This document shows positions 1 to 10,948 of a stretch of DNA of 56,785 nucleotides, piece after piece. Origin of the DNA: Rossellomorea aquimaris (GTDB taxonomy: Bacteria > Bacillota > Bacilli > Bacillales > Bacillaceae_B); assembly GCF_020172085.1 (NCBI RefSeq), contig NZ_JAIVAT010000013.1, positions 1-56,785 on the forward strand. Direction: 5' to 3'. Made by a program: the position numbers and the translations under genes. The notes below the pieces were generated by a model, which worked only from the letters and a program-made list of their open reading frames with translations, had not been told where the DNA came from and searched no databases. Position 1 is the first letter of the stretch; every line of letters begins with the position of its first letter.

Positions 1-88
1 GAGCAAGCTCCCATCAATCCGCTCGACTTGCATGTATTAGGCACGCCGCCAGCGTTCGTCCTGAGCCAGGATCAAACTCTCCGATAAA
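1..88 (-). rRNA. 16S ribosomal RNA, 5' end (partial)
   Basis: The reverse complement begins TTTATCGGAGAGTTTGATC and continues through the invariant CCTGGCTCAG and GACGAACGCTGGCGGCG segments, which is the 5' end of bacterial 16S rRNA. The gene runs off the left edge. Variable region 1 starts GAGCGGATTGATGGGAGC, typical of Bacillaceae; from memory it is close to Rossellomorea/Bacillus marisflavi-type sequences, but genus is an inference. An rrn operon after lysS matches the B. subtilis order as I recall it. Confidence 0.97.
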
Positions 89-200
89 AGTTTGAATAGC
101 TCTTTAAAAATAAATCTAGTATTAACGTTGACGTATTGTCTTGTTTTGTTCAGTTTTCAAGGTTCAATGTGTAAGTGCTTCGTTTGAAGCGACCCTTTAA
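89..200 (-). other. rrn leader region upstream of 16S
   Basis: This is the transcribed leader between the rrn promoters and mature 16S. It holds the segment GAAAACTGAAC, commonly seen in Bacillus rrn leaders, and AAAGAGCTATTC shortly before the 16S start, probably antitermination and processing sequence. No protein gene is credible here; short open frames on both strands lack ribosome binding sites. Confidence 0.6.
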
Positions 201-229
201 ATATTACATTATTAACTCTTTCAAGTCAA
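201..229 (-). promoter_or_regulatory. rrn promoter, proximal (P2-like)
   Basis: Minus strand TTGACT (224-229), 17-bp spacer, TAATAT (201-206), followed by a G run near 193-195 as the likely start nucleotide. This is a strong sigma-A type promoter about 110 bp upstream of 16S. Confidence 0.75.
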
Positions 230-287
230 TAACTTTTTTTAAAAAGTTTTTTTATGTTGTGTGTCGCGTTTTGCGGCAACAGATAAT

Positions 288-316
288 ACTATACCACCAT
301 CAATACAGGCGCGCAA
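288..316 (-). promoter_or_regulatory. rrn promoter, distal (P1-like)
   Basis: Minus strand TTGCGC (311-316), 17-bp spacer, TATAGT (288-293). The spacing is optimal and the position fits the tandem P1/P2 arrangement of Bacillus rrn operons, but the -35 is weaker than that of the proximal promoter. Confidence 0.5.
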
Positions 317-468
317 GGGTTTTGTTGATTCTTTTTTATCAATTGATGAATATCCGTCAATCGACACTGTTTTTATTCCTTTTACCGTAATATGTAGAAA
401 TAGAAAGAGAGTCTTTCTACCTAAAAAGCGCACCATTCTATTATCTGCCAGGCTTCTAATATAGATTC

Positions 469-503
469 AAAAAAACAGCCGGGGCTAGTGCCCCGGCTGT
501 TTC
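469..503 (-). terminator. lysS terminator
   Basis: A GC-rich perfect stem (CAGCCGGGGC / GCCCCGGCTG, 476-499) is followed on the minus strand by a run of seven T. It starts about 10 bases after the lysS stop codon. Confidence 0.93.
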
Positions 504-513
504 ACATATTCTA

Positions 514-2051
<1,538 letters not shown>

Positions 2052-2153
2052 TACCATACTATTTTACACAATATCTATATTTGTAACACCCCTAAAGTAA
2101 GAGTAATTTCATAAACATACTCCGGCGTGTAGAAATACTATTGAAAAAAATCT

Positions 2154-2207
2154 AAAAAGGCCGTTCCAACTCGGTGACAGGGTCACGCTTTGGTTCCAGC
2201 CTTTTTT
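2154..2207. terminator. imperfect bidirectional hairpin after the fol cluster
   Basis: AAAAAGGC and GCCTTTTT arms enclose an inner GTGAC/GTCAC stem; the middle part is unpaired. It lies 40 bases after the XRE gene stop and probably ends the pab-fol transcript. The stem is imperfect, so confidence is moderate. Confidence 0.45.
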
Positions 2208-2246
2208 AGAATAACATAAAAAGAAATACAAGTGAATCAACCGACA

Positions 2247-2471
2247 TTACTCACTATGTTCCTGATCTTCATGCGGGATCAAGTCATGCAGCGGGATATT
2301 CAGCACCTCTGCTACGTTCGCTAAGAATTCTTCTTTCGGTATCCGACTCCCTCTTTCCACTTCTCCAAGGACAGAAACGGAGATGGAAAGTTCCTTGGCC
2401 AAACCTTCCTGAGTAAATCCTTTTAGCTTTCTGAATGCACGAATGCGTCTTCCCCATTTATCTGTTTCCAT
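2247..2471 (-). CDS. yazB: small XRE-family helix-turn-helix protein (YazB-like)
   Basis: A 74-residue protein consisting of little more than one Cro/CI-type helix-turn-helix: RIRAFRKLKGFTQEGLAKEL, the recognition segment SISVSVLGEVERGSRIP, then a short helical tail. It starts with ATG seven bases after AAGGAG and overlaps the end of folK by 49 bases in another frame, the same arrangement as yazB in B. subtilis. It is presumably a DNA-binding regulator translated with the folate genes; its targets cannot be read from sequence. A stop codon and a terminator-like hairpin follow, where B. subtilis would have dusB. Confidence 0.85.
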   Translation of the reverse strand: METDKWGRRIRAFRKLKGFTQEGLAKELSISVSVLGEVERGSRIPKEEFLANVAEVLNIPLHDLIPHEDQEHSE

Positions 2472-2947
2472 AACCGAACTCCTTCTTTGTCAGGTATTTC
2501 GTCCAGAAATTCAACGAACGGGGCATTAAAAGACGGGTGCTCAATGCGCGGAGCAACCTCTAATAACGGTATTAACACAAAAGCTCTTTCTTGCATCCTT
2601 GGATGAGGGATGAGGAGATTCTCCGATTCAATCGTTTCATGATTAAAGAGTAAGATGTCGAGGTCTATGATTCTCGGACCCCACTTGAACTCTCTTTCTC
2701 TCCCAAGGTCGATTTCCACCTGCAAGCATTGGTGTAGTAGAGTTTCTGGACTTAATTTGGTGCGAATTTCGATGACCATATTCAAAAATTCATCTTGTTC
2801 TGTATATCCTACCGGGTCTGTTTCATACATGGAGGACCGTTTCGTTACCTCTATCTTACCATGACTGCCTAAGATGTTTATGGCTTTTTCTAAATAACCC
2901 GCCCTGTCTCCCATATTGGAACCAAGTGAAATGTATGCAGTATTCAT
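2423..2947 (-). CDS. folK: 2-amino-4-hydroxy-6-hydroxymethyldihydropteridine pyrophosphokinase
   Basis: Transfers pyrophosphate from ATP to 6-hydroxymethyl-dihydropterin, the step before dihydropteroate synthase in folate synthesis. The 174-residue product shows the HPPK signature: SLGSNMGDR at the N-terminus, the YETDPVGY segment, and WGPRIIDLDILLF with the two metal-binding aspartates, then IPHPRMQERAFVL. It follows folB with one intervening base and has AGGAG eight bases upstream of ATG. Its 3' end overlaps the small XRE gene. It is part of the pabB-pabA-pabC-folP-folB-folK operon. Confidence 0.97.
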   Translation of the reverse strand: MNTAYISLGSNMGDRAGYLEKAINILGSHGKIEVTKRSSMYETDPVGYTEQDEFLNMVIEIRTKLSPETLLHQCLQVEIDLGREREFKWGPRIIDLDILLFNHETIESENLLIPHPRMQERAFVLIPLLEVAPRIEHPSFNAPFVEFLDEIPDKEGVRLWKQINGEDAFVHSES

Positions 2948-2948
2948 C

Positions 2949-3308
2949 CTATCGACTCCTATTAATCTCCACCGCCACCGATTGATAATGTCCGGGGATA
3001 GGTGGATCAGGTTTGATTAGTGTGATTTTACAGCTCTTTACGATGTCAAAAGTACTTAAGATTCTGGAAGAGATCTCCTCAGCCAATGCCTCTACTAAAT
3101 TCTTAGGCTCTCCCTCGACCACTGATTTGGCGATGGAATAAACCTCCGCATAGTTTACGGAGTCTTCTAACTGATCACTTCGGCCGGATTTCTGTAAATC
3201 TACATGCAACTCTACACTGACCCGAAAACGCTGCCCAAGTTTGTTTTCTTCTTGAAATACACCATGATAGCCGTAAAACTCCATCTCGTTCAATAGAATC
3301 TTATCCAT
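2949..3308 (-). CDS. folB: dihydroneopterin aldolase
   Basis: Converts 7,8-dihydroneopterin to 6-hydroxymethyl-dihydropterin and glycolaldehyde in folate synthesis. The 119-residue product begins MDKILLNEMEFYGYHGVF, with the glutamate and tyrosine of the pterin pocket, followed by the active-site LVEALAEEIS region and the C-terminal IKPDPPIPGHYQSVAVEI. A longer in-frame start (3326) lies inside folP without its own ribosome binding site, while AGGAG sits seven bases before the ATG at 3308. That start overlaps the folP stop by eight bases, consistent with translational coupling. Confidence 0.96.
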   Translation of the reverse strand: MDKILLNEMEFYGYHGVFQEENKLGQRFRVSVELHVDLQKSGRSDQLEDSVNYAEVYSIAKSVVEGEPKNLVEALAEEISSRILSTFDIVKSCKITLIKPDPPIPGHYQSVAVEINRSR

Positions 3309-4122
3309 ACATCTTCTCCTTCCCAATGAGAGCGTCCATCATCTTCGCCATCCGGGCCATTTCCTTCACATCATGAACCCGAACGATGTGACAACCCTTT
3401 TGAATGCCGTAGCATACTGTAGCTCCTGTCCCTTCCATCCGCTCCTCTACAGGAAGGTCCAGTACTTGTCCGATCATTGACTTTCGTGATGTCCCGAGAA
3501 GCACCGGATATCCAAGGGAGACGAGGATATCCAGATGCCTCATCATATCTATGTTCAATTGTACCGTTTTGGCAAAACCAATACCAGGATCCAGGATGAT
3601 TTGTTCGTCTTTTACCCCGGCTTGTTTCACCAAGAAGATGCTTTCCTGCAGATCCTGGATCGCATCCCGGATGAAGTGGCTGTATTCTTTATTGCCCCTG
3701 TTGTGCATAAGAATAATGGGGGCACCCGTTTCCGCTGCCACCTGTGCCATTTCAGGATCTTTCTTCGCACCCCATACATCATTTATGATACTCGCTCCTG
3801 CTTCCAGGGCTTTTCTTGCCGTCTTAGCTTTATATGTGTCGATGGAAATCGGTACGTTCACTTCACGGGAAATCGCCTCTATAATCGGCACAACCCGTGA
3901 AATTTCTTCTTCAGCCTCAACGACCTGGTGTCCCGGCCGGGTAGATTCTCCTCCGATATCAATGATGTCTGCACCCATGGCCACCATTTCTTTCGCACGT
4001 TCCACTGCCACGTTTAATTCATTGAAAGATCCACCATCCGAAAACGAATCAGGAGTGATATTTAGTATTCCCATGATGAGGGTCTTCTCTGTAAAATCAA
4101 GTTCGTATTTTCCGCACTTCAC
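3301..4122 (-). CDS. folP: dihydropteroate synthase
   Basis: Condenses p-aminobenzoate with hydroxymethyl-dihydropterin pyrophosphate; this is the sulfonamide target. The 273-residue TIM barrel carries MGILNITPDSFSDGG near residue 17, DIGGESTRPG around residue 56, SIDTYKA near residue 93, and DPGIGFAKT for the pterin phosphate. The start is GTG at 4122, eight bases after GGGGG at the end of pabC; an ATG just upstream is out of frame. The B. subtilis enzyme is somewhat longer at the N-terminus. It sits between pabC and folB so that p-aminobenzoate supply and use are co-expressed. Confidence 0.97.
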   Translation of the reverse strand: MKCGKYELDFTEKTLIMGILNITPDSFSDGGSFNELNVAVERAKEMVAMGADIIDIGGESTRPGHQVVEAEEEISRVVPIIEAISREVNVPISIDTYKAKTARKALEAGASIINDVWGAKKDPEMAQVAAETGAPIILMHNRGNKEYSHFIRDAIQDLQESIFLVKQAGVKDEQIILDPGIGFAKTVQLNIDMMRHLDILVSLGYPVLLGTSRKSMIGQVLDLPVEERMEGTGATVCYGIQKGCHIVRVHDVKEMARMAKMMDALIGKEKMYG

Positions 4123-4126
4123 TGCG

Positions 4127-4996
4127 TCATCCCCCTAATTGTAATTCTTCGATAGAATTCAAGTGTCGTTTATATTTCGAGTATTGTTCATAGAGCAGCC
4201 TTACCATCTTTCCCTTCCGACCGGGAAAATGTATGGAACCAATGGTCCTTACCGGGATGATCTCCTGTACGGAATTCGTGAAAAAAACCTCATCCGCTTC
4301 AAGTAATTCCTCTTTACCAAACAGACCCTCCCGAACAGGCATATCCAATTGATAGGTAAGGGCGAGGATGAATCGGCGGGTAATCCCGTTTAAGAGACCG
4401 GTATCTACCGATGGAGTGAATAACTCTCCGTTATTTACCCAGAAGAGATTAGAAGTGATCCCTTCACACAGGTGCCCTTCTTTTGTCAGAAAGATACCTT
4501 CTTGATCGAGTGATGGGCCGATCTCCCTTTTCGCCGCCATATTGTTCAGATAATGGTGAGATTTGAGGCGTTCCCCCGTTTCGGGAGTGTTTCTCCTTAG
4601 GCTTAGAAATACCCCTTCTTTTTCTCTCAACGGTTCTGTAGGGGGCAATTCCTTTTGAAACAAGATAACGGTCGGGTTCTCATACGGGGTCGTTTTCAAC
4701 CCGATATCCCCCGCACCACCGGACACATTGAATCGGCAATACGCATCCATTAGTTCGTTTTTCTCCAGAAGCTCAGAAATATACCGTCTGATCTTTTCCT
4801 CATCCAGATCAGCCGCTATATTCAATTCGTTTAACCCCTGTGATAATCTGTTCAGATGATCTTTTAACAAAAAGGGATGGCCATCATATGTGCGAAAGGT
4901 TTCAAACACTCCCATTCCGTACAAGTACCCATGATCAAATGGGGAAATGGCTGCTTCTCTACTATGAACAACGTCTCCGTTCAGATATAGATACAT
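4127..4996 (-). CDS. pabC: aminodeoxychorismate lyase
   Basis: A fold-type IV PLP enzyme that releases p-aminobenzoate and pyruvate from 4-amino-4-deoxychorismate. The 289-residue product shows the family opening (YLNGDVV, then SPFDHGYLYGMGVFETFRTY), the PLP-lysine region ERLKSHHYLNNMAAKREI, and the LCEGITSNLFWV and LLNGITRR segments of the cofactor phosphate site. D-amino-acid and branched-chain aminotransferases share the fold, but the position between pabA and folP decides the assignment. It starts three bases after the pabA stop. Confidence 0.95.
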   Translation of the reverse strand: MYLYLNGDVVHSREAAISPFDHGYLYGMGVFETFRTYDGHPFLLKDHLNRLSQGLNELNIAADLDEEKIRRYISELLEKNELMDAYCRFNVSGGAGDIGLKTTPYENPTVILFQKELPPTEPLREKEGVFLSLRRNTPETGERLKSHHYLNNMAAKREIGPSLDQEGIFLTKEGHLCEGITSNLFWVNNGELFTPSVDTGLLNGITRRFILALTYQLDMPVREGLFGKEELLEADEVFFTNSVQEIIPVRTIGSIHFPGRKGKMVRLLYEQYSKYKRHLNSIEELQLGG

Positions 4997-4999
4997 CTA

Positions 5000-5584
5000 T
5001 CATGCCATCCCGACTTTTTTATAGGACTGCAAGAAGTTAAGAAGCAATTGCTTCCCCTGTTCTGTCATGATGGATTCAGGATGGAATTGCACTCCCTCAA
5101 CCGGCAGATGTTTATGTCGGATCGCCATGATTTCCCCTTCTGGTGTTTCGGCTGAAATCTCAAAGCATTCCGGAAGGGTCTCCCGTTTCACGATCAGGGA
5201 ATGATACCTTGTCGCATTGAAAGGATTGGACAACCCCGCAAAAAGCGTTTTCCCATCATGGGTAATCGGAGAAACCTTCCCGTGCATCAACCGTTCAGCA
5301 CGGACGACGTCTCCTCCAAATACTTGGGCAATCGACTGATGACCGAGACACACGCCGAAGATCGGGATCTTCCCGGCAAAGGTTCGAATCGCCTCCATAC
5401 TTACACCGGCTTCATTCGGACTGCATGGCCCGGGAGAAATCATCAAATAATCCGGTGACAAAGCTTCAATTTCACCCAGGGTGACCTCGTCGTTTCGTTT
5501 CACTATTAATTCTTCCCCGAGCTCTCCTAAAAACTGCACAAGATTATACGTGAATGAATCGTAGTTATCTATCATAAGGATCAT
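5000..5584 (-). CDS. pabA: glutamine amidotransferase, aminodeoxychorismate/anthranilate synthase component II
   Basis: Supplies ammonia from glutamine to PabB; in B. subtilis the same subunit also serves anthranilate synthase. The 194-residue class I amidotransferase has the triad Cys79 (in GVCLGHQ), His168 and Glu170 (in QFHPES), plus the oxyanion segment [11 protein letters not shown]. The ATG at 5584 has AAGGAG seven bases upstream and overlaps the pabB stop in an ATGA junction; an earlier in-frame ATG lies inside pabB and is unlikely. No separate trp operon is in the window, so dual use is inferred from the family. Confidence 0.96.
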   Translation of the reverse strand: MILMIDNYDSFTYNLVQFLGELGEELIVKRNDEVTLGEIEALSPDYLMISPGPCSPNEAGVSMEAIRTFAGKIPIFGVCLGHQSIAQVFGGDVVRAERLMHGKVSPITHDGKTLFAGLSNPFNATRYHSLIVKRETLPECFEISAETPEGEIMAIRHKHLPVEGVQFHPESIMTEQGKQLLLNFLQSYKKVGMA

Positions 5585-6984
5585 AGATTTTCTCCTTCCG
5601 CCCTTGCCTTCGCTACCCATAGGGCTTTCGCTTTCTTTAATGACTCTTTATATTCGTAAGCCGGATTGGAATCGATCACCACTCCCGCTCCCGCTTGAAT
5701 ATGACCTTTTCCTTCTTTCACAAGCATTGTCCTGATCACGATGTTCAGTTCCATATCGCCATTCACACCGATCCAGCCAATGGATCCCGTGTAAATGCCC
5801 CGTCTGACCGGTTCGAGCTCTTCAATGATTTCCATCGTCCTCACTTTGGGCGCACCCGTAATCGTTCCACCCGGAAAAACAGACCGGATCAAGTCAGCTC
5901 CCGATTTGGTTTCGTCCAACGTCCCTCTTACATTGGACACGATGTGCATGACGTGGGAATATTTCTCGATTACCATGAACTCATTCACTTCCACCGTCCC
6001 GTATTGGCACACTCTTCCCAGATCATTGCGCTCCAGGTCCACAAGCATCACATGCTCGGCTCTTTCTTTTTCATTATTGATCAGTTCAAGGGCAAGTTTC
6101 TCATCTTCTGCGGCATCCTTACCACGGGAACGTGTACCGGCAATCGGTCTTGTGCTTACTTCCGTCCCTTTTTTCTTCACCAACAGCTCAGGTGAACCTG
6201 AGACAACTTGGAAGTCAGGGCTGTGAATATAGCTCATATAAGGTGACGGGTTTAATTCCCGGAGCTTTTTATAAACCGTGTATGGCTCTCTGCGCAACTG
6301 CTGAGACTGCCTGACAGATAAGTTCACCTGAAAGACATCCCCCTGTGAAATATACGATTGAATCTTCTTCACTGCCTTTGAAAATTCTGCTTCATCCATC
6401 GATACTTCTATATCTGTCGAACCGGCATAAACAGGGTTTCTATCGACCTCGGCCACCGATGAAGATGCATTATTCCACGAGGCTGTCCAACTGGAAAGCT
6501 TTACTTCAGCCATATCCGGTCCTTCATCAGATAAAATCATCGTCCACAGGCAATTCTCCTGATGGTCGAATACGGCCCACTCCTTCAAGTAGTAGAAATA
6601 GAGGTCGGGAACCTCAAGATCATCCTTTCCAAGCGAAGGAAGTTTCTCAATCTTTCTTGCGTAATCATAACTGATAAATCCGATCACCCCGCCCTGAAAA
6701 TCAGGCAGGTCGTCTCTTCTTTCTGTTTGAAGGGGGTTCATCCATTTCTCCAACTGAATAAGCGGATCTCCACTTACCGTTTCTTCCCCTTCTGCATTCT
6801 GTATTCTCAATCCTTCCGGAACACTTTGTAAAATGACGTCAGGTTTAAGTCCAGCCACACTATATCGTCCACCACGTCCACTTTCTAACAAAACATGATG
6901 CGTCTGATGTTGACTAAGCTGTTCGTACGCTGCGAAAAAATGTTCTTTAGTTGATTGGTTTTTATGAAAATATAGGTGCTGCAC
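5581..6984 (-). CDS. pabB: aminodeoxychorismate synthase component I
   Basis: Makes 4-amino-4-deoxychorismate from chorismate with ammonia delivered by PabA. The 467-residue product has the chorismate-binding domain in its second half: [41 protein letters not shown] and YTGSIGW. PIAGT, rather than the anthranilate-type PLAGT or PSAGT, together with the fol neighbours, favours PabB over TrpE. The start is GTG at 6984 after a GAGGGG stretch. It is the first gene of the pab-fol operon, preceded by the cysK terminator. No convincing promoter hexamers could be picked. Confidence 0.95.
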   Translation of the reverse strand: MQHLYFHKNQSTKEHFFAAYEQLSQHQTHHVLLESGRGGRYSVAGLKPDVILQSVPEGLRIQNAEGEETVSGDPLIQLEKWMNPLQTERRDDLPDFQGGVIGFISYDYARKIEKLPSLGKDDLEVPDLYFYYLKEWAVFDHQENCLWTMILSDEGPDMAEVKLSSWTASWNNASSSVAEVDRNPVYAGSTDIEVSMDEAEFSKAVKKIQSYISQGDVFQVNLSVRQSQQLRREPYTVYKKLRELNPSPYMSYIHSPDFQVVSGSPELLVKKKGTEVSTRPIAGTRSRGKDAAEDEKLALELINNEKERAEHVMLVDLERNDLGRVCQYGTVEVNEFMVIEKYSHVMHIVSNVRGTLDETKSGADLIRSVFPGGTITGAPKVRTMEIIEELEPVRRGIYTGSIGWIGVNGDMELNIVIRTMLVKEGKGHIQAGAGVVIDSNPAYEYKESLKKAKALWVAKARAEGENL

Positions 6985-7093
6985 TAACCCCTCACACTCC
7001 TAATCTTTATCTTCTTTCATGATACATGAACTTCGAAAAGGTTTCATCGTTAAAAAATTGTAAGTAGGATTTGCTGAGCAGGTTTTCATGCAT

Positions 7094-7130
7094 AAAAAAA
7101 GACCCTGAAGCAACATTTCACTTCAGGATC
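7094..7130 (-). terminator. cysK terminator
   Basis: GATCCTGAAG and CTTCAGGGTC arms with a ten-base loop, then seven T on the minus strand, 13 bases after the cysK stop. Confidence 0.92.
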
Positions 7131-7142
7131 AGGTATAGATGA

Positions 7143-8069
7143 TTATTCTTCATCAAATTGATAAAGAGGAGTGCTTAAATAGCGTTCCCCGTTACTTGGG
7201 ATGACGGCGAGAACTTTTTTCCCTTTCCCTAACTTCTTCGCTACTTCAAGGGCTGCATAGATGGCTGCACCGGAAGAAATTCCGCCAAGGATCCCTTCTT
7301 CCTTTGCCGCTCTTCTGGCATAGTCGAAAGCGGAATCTTTATCCACCTGTATGATATGGTCATATACATCTGTATCTAAAATATCAGGGATGAATCCGGC
7401 ACCGATTCCCTGAATTTTATGTGGACCGGGCTTTCCTCCTGATAGTACAGGGGAATCCGATGGCTCAACGGCATACAATTCAACAGATGGATAATGCTTT
7501 TTCAGCACTTCTCCCACTCCGGTGATTGTCCCGCCTGTACCGATTCCTGCAACGAAAGCATCCAATTGATCGCCCATTTGTTCAACGATTTCAGGTCCAG
7601 TCGTTTCCCGGTGGACTTTCGGATTGGCGGCATTTTTAAATTGCTGCGGCATGAAGTAGCCTTTTTCTTTCGCCAATTCTTCCGCTTTGCGAATGGCTCC
7701 TCCCATTCCTTCTGCACCTGGCGTTAATACTAGTTCGGCACCGTATGCACGTAACAGGTTCCGCCGCTCCATACTCATCGTGTCCGGCATGACAAGCAAA
7801 GAACGGTACCCTTTAGCGGCAGCGACCATGGCAAGGCCGATACCCGTATTGCCACTCGTCGGTTCCACAATCGTATCTCCAGGTTTAATCGTCCCAGCTG
7901 CTTCCCCTGCCTCGATCATCGCCAGGGCGATACGATCTTTTACAGAGCTGCCCGGGTTCATATATTCTAGTTTCAAATATACATCTGCACTGGTTTCATC
8001 CACTAATCGATTTAATTTCACCACTGGAGTCTGACCTATTAATTCTGAAATTGAATTGGCTATTCTCAC
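7143..8069 (-). CDS. cysK: cysteine synthase (O-acetylserine sulfhydrylase)
   Basis: Forms cysteine from O-acetylserine and sulfide using PLP. The 308-residue fold-type II enzyme has the PLP lysine at position 44 (PGSSVKDR), the TSGNTG loop around residues 71-76, [10 protein letters not shown] for the cofactor phosphate, and the C-terminal GISSGAA. It starts with GTG nine bases after AGGAG. It has its own promoter and terminator and so is a single-gene unit between the ppiC-like gene and pabB. B. subtilis cysK is controlled by CymR, but I did not identify a CymR site here. Confidence 0.97.
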   Translation of the reverse strand: MRIANSISELIGQTPVVKLNRLVDETSADVYLKLEYMNPGSSVKDRIALAMIEAGEAAGTIKPGDTIVEPTSGNTGIGLAMVAAAKGYRSLLVMPDTMSMERRNLLRAYGAELVLTPGAEGMGGAIRKAEELAKEKGYFMPQQFKNAANPKVHRETTGPEIVEQMGDQLDAFVAGIGTGGTITGVGEVLKKHYPSVELYAVEPSDSPVLSGGKPGPHKIQGIGAGFIPDILDTDVYDHIIQVDKDSAFDYARRAAKEEGILGGISSGAAIYAALEVAKKLGKGKKVLAVIPSNGERYLSTPLYQFDEE

Positions 8070-8113
8070 CGTCCATCACTCCTAATTCCAAGTAAATTTG
8101 TTGGTTTTAATAA

Positions 8114-8142
8114 AATGTAACAATATTCAATTAACTTGTCAA
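8114..8142 (-). promoter_or_regulatory. cysK promoter, sigma-A type
   Basis: Minus strand TTGACA (8137-8142), 17-bp spacer, TACATT (8114-8119), about 45 bases before the cysK start codon. Confidence 0.8.
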
Positions 8143-8271
8143 CGATATTGCACTCTTTATCGATATACTCTAAAGACGAAGATAATCGTTGATCCCTATA
8201 CTTAACACTCACCTATATTTATATGCACTCTACACTTATCCTATGTTTCGTTGAAAAAGGTCTGACTATGT

Positions 8272-8298
8272 AAAAAAGAGCCGACAGAAAGTCAGCTC
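8272..8298 (-). terminator. terminator after the ppiC-like gene
   Basis: GAGCTGAC / GTCGGCTC stem with a TTTCT loop followed by six T on the minus strand, eight bases after the stop codon. Confidence 0.93.
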
Positions 8299-8305
8299 TC
8301 CTCCT

Positions 8306-9187
8306 TTACTCCTGCTTACCGTAAAACCATTCGACCTTCAACTCATCCCAGAAGGATTCCGGCTTAAGAGGTGTCTCGATCTGATCCAAAGCAATTTGCC
8401 TGCGGATTTGTGATTTGACGTCTTTGAAAGAAAAATGTCTTTCCTTCAGGATATCGTCTACATAATAAATAACATACTCTGAATCCTGTTGAACCGGTGG
8501 AGTCCATTCACCTTGTGACAAACGTTCCACCTCTGCTTTTGCATCCCCGGATAGAATATCGCCATCCAACGGGACATACCCAATGTCCCCTCCGAGGTGT
8601 GCACTTTGCTCATCGGTTGAACGTTCCATGGCCAACGCTTCAAAGTTCGAACCGGCTTCAAGTTCCTTCAGTACTTGCTCTGCTTCTGTACGATCAGCTA
8701 CCTTCAGCTGCTTCAGCTTGTACATCTTAGAAATGGAATACTGGTCCTCGTTCTGAGTATAGAATTTTTTCAGCTCTTTCTCCGGCACCTGGACATCCTT
8801 TGTAATGAGCTCCTCTAGCAATAGCTCAGATTTAATCTGCTCTTTGAGAGTGTCTTCATCTTCATTATTTTCTTCATCATATGCATTATAAACCGATTGG
8901 ATAAGGTAGTATTCCTGTTCAACTTCTTTATTCGACACGGAAATATCGTATTTCTTCGCTAATTGATTGACCACTTTTTGATTGATCAAAGCCCTTAGCT
9001 CTTCTTTCCCATGTTGCTGCTCAAGTGAATACAACCAATCCTCCCTAGTCACGGATTCTCCGCCAACCGATGCCACGACTTCAGGGGTACCGACTTTACC
9101 CGAGGACCAGTTCCACACAAGTGTAATCAGATTCGTGACAAGCAGTACCCCGATGATACCCATGAGTACAGACCGTTTTATTCTCAT
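8306..9187 (-). CDS. membrane-anchored PpiC-type peptidyl-prolyl isomerase (YacD-like)
   Basis: A 293-residue protein with one N-terminal membrane segment (about residues 6-26, VLMGIIGVLLVTNLITLVW), no lipobox cysteine, a SurA/PrsA-like N-terminal helical region, and a parvulin-type domain around residues 145-240 (KLKQLKVADRTEAEQVL, then HLGGDIGYV). It probably helps fold exported proteins outside the membrane. It occupies the yacD position between hslO and cysK. Two starts compete: ATG at 9196 is only one or two bases from GGGGAG, so ATG at 9187, about ten bases away, is preferred. Unlike PrsA it is not a lipoprotein. Confidence 0.88.
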   Translation of the reverse strand: MRIKRSVLMGIIGVLLVTNLITLVWNWSSGKVGTPEVVASVGGESVTREDWLYSLEQQHGKEELRALINQKVVNQLAKKYDISVSNKEVEQEYYLIQSVYNAYDEENNEDEDTLKEQIKSELLLEELITKDVQVPEKELKKFYTQNEDQYSISKMYKLKQLKVADRTEAEQVLKELEAGSNFEALAMERSTDEQSAHLGGDIGYVPLDGDILSGDAKAEVERLSQGEWTPPVQQDSEYVIYYVDDILKERHFSFKDVKSQIRRQIALDQIETPLKPESFWDELKVEWFYGKQE

Positions 9188-9212
9188 TTCTCCCATTCTC
9201 CCCGGTTGTGAT

Positions 9213-10094
9213 TTATTGCTCAGCGCTGGATTTCAGCTCTTCTAGCTCCTCTTTCGAAAACACATACACTTCATTACAGAAGTGACAGCTTGCTTCCGCA
9301 CTTCCATCTTCATCGATCATGTCTTGAATTTCCTGTACACCCAAGCTGATGATGGCATTGGAAAAACGCTCTTTATTGCATTGACACTTGAATTCTACCG
9401 GCATTGTTTCCAGTACTTTGACTTCCCCTTCACCAAGGACTTCTTCCAATACCTCTTCAGGCGTAAGACCTTTTTCAATCAATTTCGAGATTGGTGGGAT
9501 CTTGGCCAATCGTTCCTCGATTTTCGTAATCGTTTCATCATCCGTACCAGGCATAAGCTGCAGGATGAATCCGCCTGCTGCAAGGATTGTATTGTCCGGG
9601 TTCACCAATACACCTACCCCTACAGAAGATGGCACTTGTTCTGAAGTGACGAAATAATACGTAAAATCTTCTCCAAGTTCTCCAGAAACAATCGGAACCT
9701 GGCCGGAGAAATGGTCTCTCATCCCAATGTCTTTTACAATCGATAACGTTCCCGTTGTACCGACCGCACGTCGTACATCAAGCTTTCCATGTTCGTTCAG
9801 ATCAAAATGGACATGAGGGTTTGATACGTATCCTCTGACTTCTCCTTTTGCATTACTATCCACCAGAATGGCTCCGATCGGACCGCCACCCTCGACTTTG
9901 ACCGTTATTTTATTATCACCTTTCAGCATAGCCCCCATCATTACTCCAGCACTGATGCTTCGGCCAAGTGCTGCTGATGCCGTCGGCCATGTATCATGTC
10001 TTCTTTGTGCTTCTCCTACTGTATCCGTGCTTTTCACTGCATACGCACGTACCTGCCCATTATAGGCTAACGCTTTTACTAAATAGTCGCTCAT
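9213..10094 (-). CDS. hslO: redox-regulated chaperone Hsp33
   Basis: A cytoplasmic holdase activated by oxidation. The 293-residue product has the family N-terminal domain and the C-terminal zinc switch with four cysteines, CQC near residue 237 and CHFC near residue 271. Disulfide formation there releases zinc and turns the chaperone on. The ATG is preceded by AAAGGAGC. It lies 18 bases after coaX in the direction of transcription, and the ppiC-like gene follows 25 bases later, suggesting a coaX-hslO-yacD operon as in B. subtilis. Confidence 0.97.
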   Translation of the reverse strand: MSDYLVKALAYNGQVRAYAVKSTDTVGEAQRRHDTWPTASAALGRSISAGVMMGAMLKGDNKITVKVEGGGPIGAILVDSNAKGEVRGYVSNPHVHFDLNEHGKLDVRRAVGTTGTLSIVKDIGMRDHFSGQVPIVSGELGEDFTYYFVTSEQVPSSVGVGVLVNPDNTILAAGGFILQLMPGTDDETITKIEERLAKIPPISKLIEKGLTPEEVLEEVLGEGEVKVLETMPVEFKCQCNKERFSNAIISLGVQEIQDMIDEDGSAEASCHFCNEVYVFSKEELEELKSSAEQ

Positions 10095-10112
10095 GTTGAA
10101 GCTCCTTTCACT

Positions 10113-10880
10113 TTAGTTCATATTTCTCTTATAGATTAATTTTAAGCCCTTCAACGTCAGGAAAGGATCTACCACGTCAATGCTATTGGATTCTTTCGAT
10201 ATCAGTGTCGCTAAACCTCCCGTTGCAATGACCGTTGGCTCCTCCTTACTTTGTGCTTTCATTCTTTGAACGATACCTTCGACTTGTCCAACATATCCAT
10301 AAAGGATACCTGCCTGCATAGCCGTAACGGTATTCTTTCCGATGATCTGCTCAGGACGAGCGATTTCAATCCTTGGCAGTTTGGCAGCCTTAGAGTAAAG
10401 GGCTTCTGTTGATATCCCTATCCCCGGGGCGATCGCTCCACCCATATATTGTCGTTCTTCATTGATATAGCAATACGTCGTCGCTGTTCCGAAGTCAACG
10501 ATTATGAGAGGACCACCGTATTCGTGAATACCAGCGACAGCATTGACGATCCGATCCGCTCCGACTTCCCTTGGATTTTCATACTTAATATTCAAGCCTG
10601 TCTTGATCCCAGGACCAACGACAAGGGGAGTGATATGAAAGTACTTCTCACACATGCGTTCCAAACTAAACATGATTGGAGGGACTACAGAAGAAATGAT
10701 AATTCCGTCAATCTCCTCAAACGTCAGATGAACATGCTCAAACAGATTTTTGACAAGCATCCCAAATTCATCTTCCGTTTTATGTCGATTCGTCTCAGCT
10801 CTCCAATGATATTTTAAATGGTCATTTTCATACACACCAAACACAATATTGGTATTCCCTACATCCATTACAAAAATCAA
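10113..10880 (-). CDS. coaX: type III pantothenate kinase
   Basis: Phosphorylates pantothenate in the first step of coenzyme A synthesis. The 255-residue product has the ASKHA-fold phosphate motifs DVGNTN near the N-terminus and [11 protein letters not shown] near residue 130, with GADR and the [10 protein letters not shown] segment. The start is taken as TTG at 10880, five bases after a GGTGA core; this gives [11 protein letters not shown], which aligns with the B. subtilis N-terminus. A GTG nine bases upstream lacks a ribosome binding site. It is preceded by a block of four repeat units and is the first gene of a short operon with hslO. Confidence 0.95.
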   Translation of the reverse strand: MIFVMDVGNTNIVFGVYENDHLKYHWRAETNRHKTEDEFGMLVKNLFEHVHLTFEEIDGIIISSVVPPIMFSLERMCEKYFHITPLVVGPGIKTGLNIKYENPREVGADRIVNAVAGIHEYGGPLIIVDFGTATTYCYINEERQYMGGAIAPGIGISTEALYSKAAKLPRIEIARPEQIIGKNTVTAMQAGILYGYVGQVEGIVQRMKAQSKEEPTVIATGGLATLISKESNSIDVVDPFLTLKGLKLIYKRNMN

Positions 10881-10948
10881 TATCCTCACCTACTAAACCA
10901 ATTGTTTTCACACTGCCAACATCATACCATAATTTATTTAGAATAGGT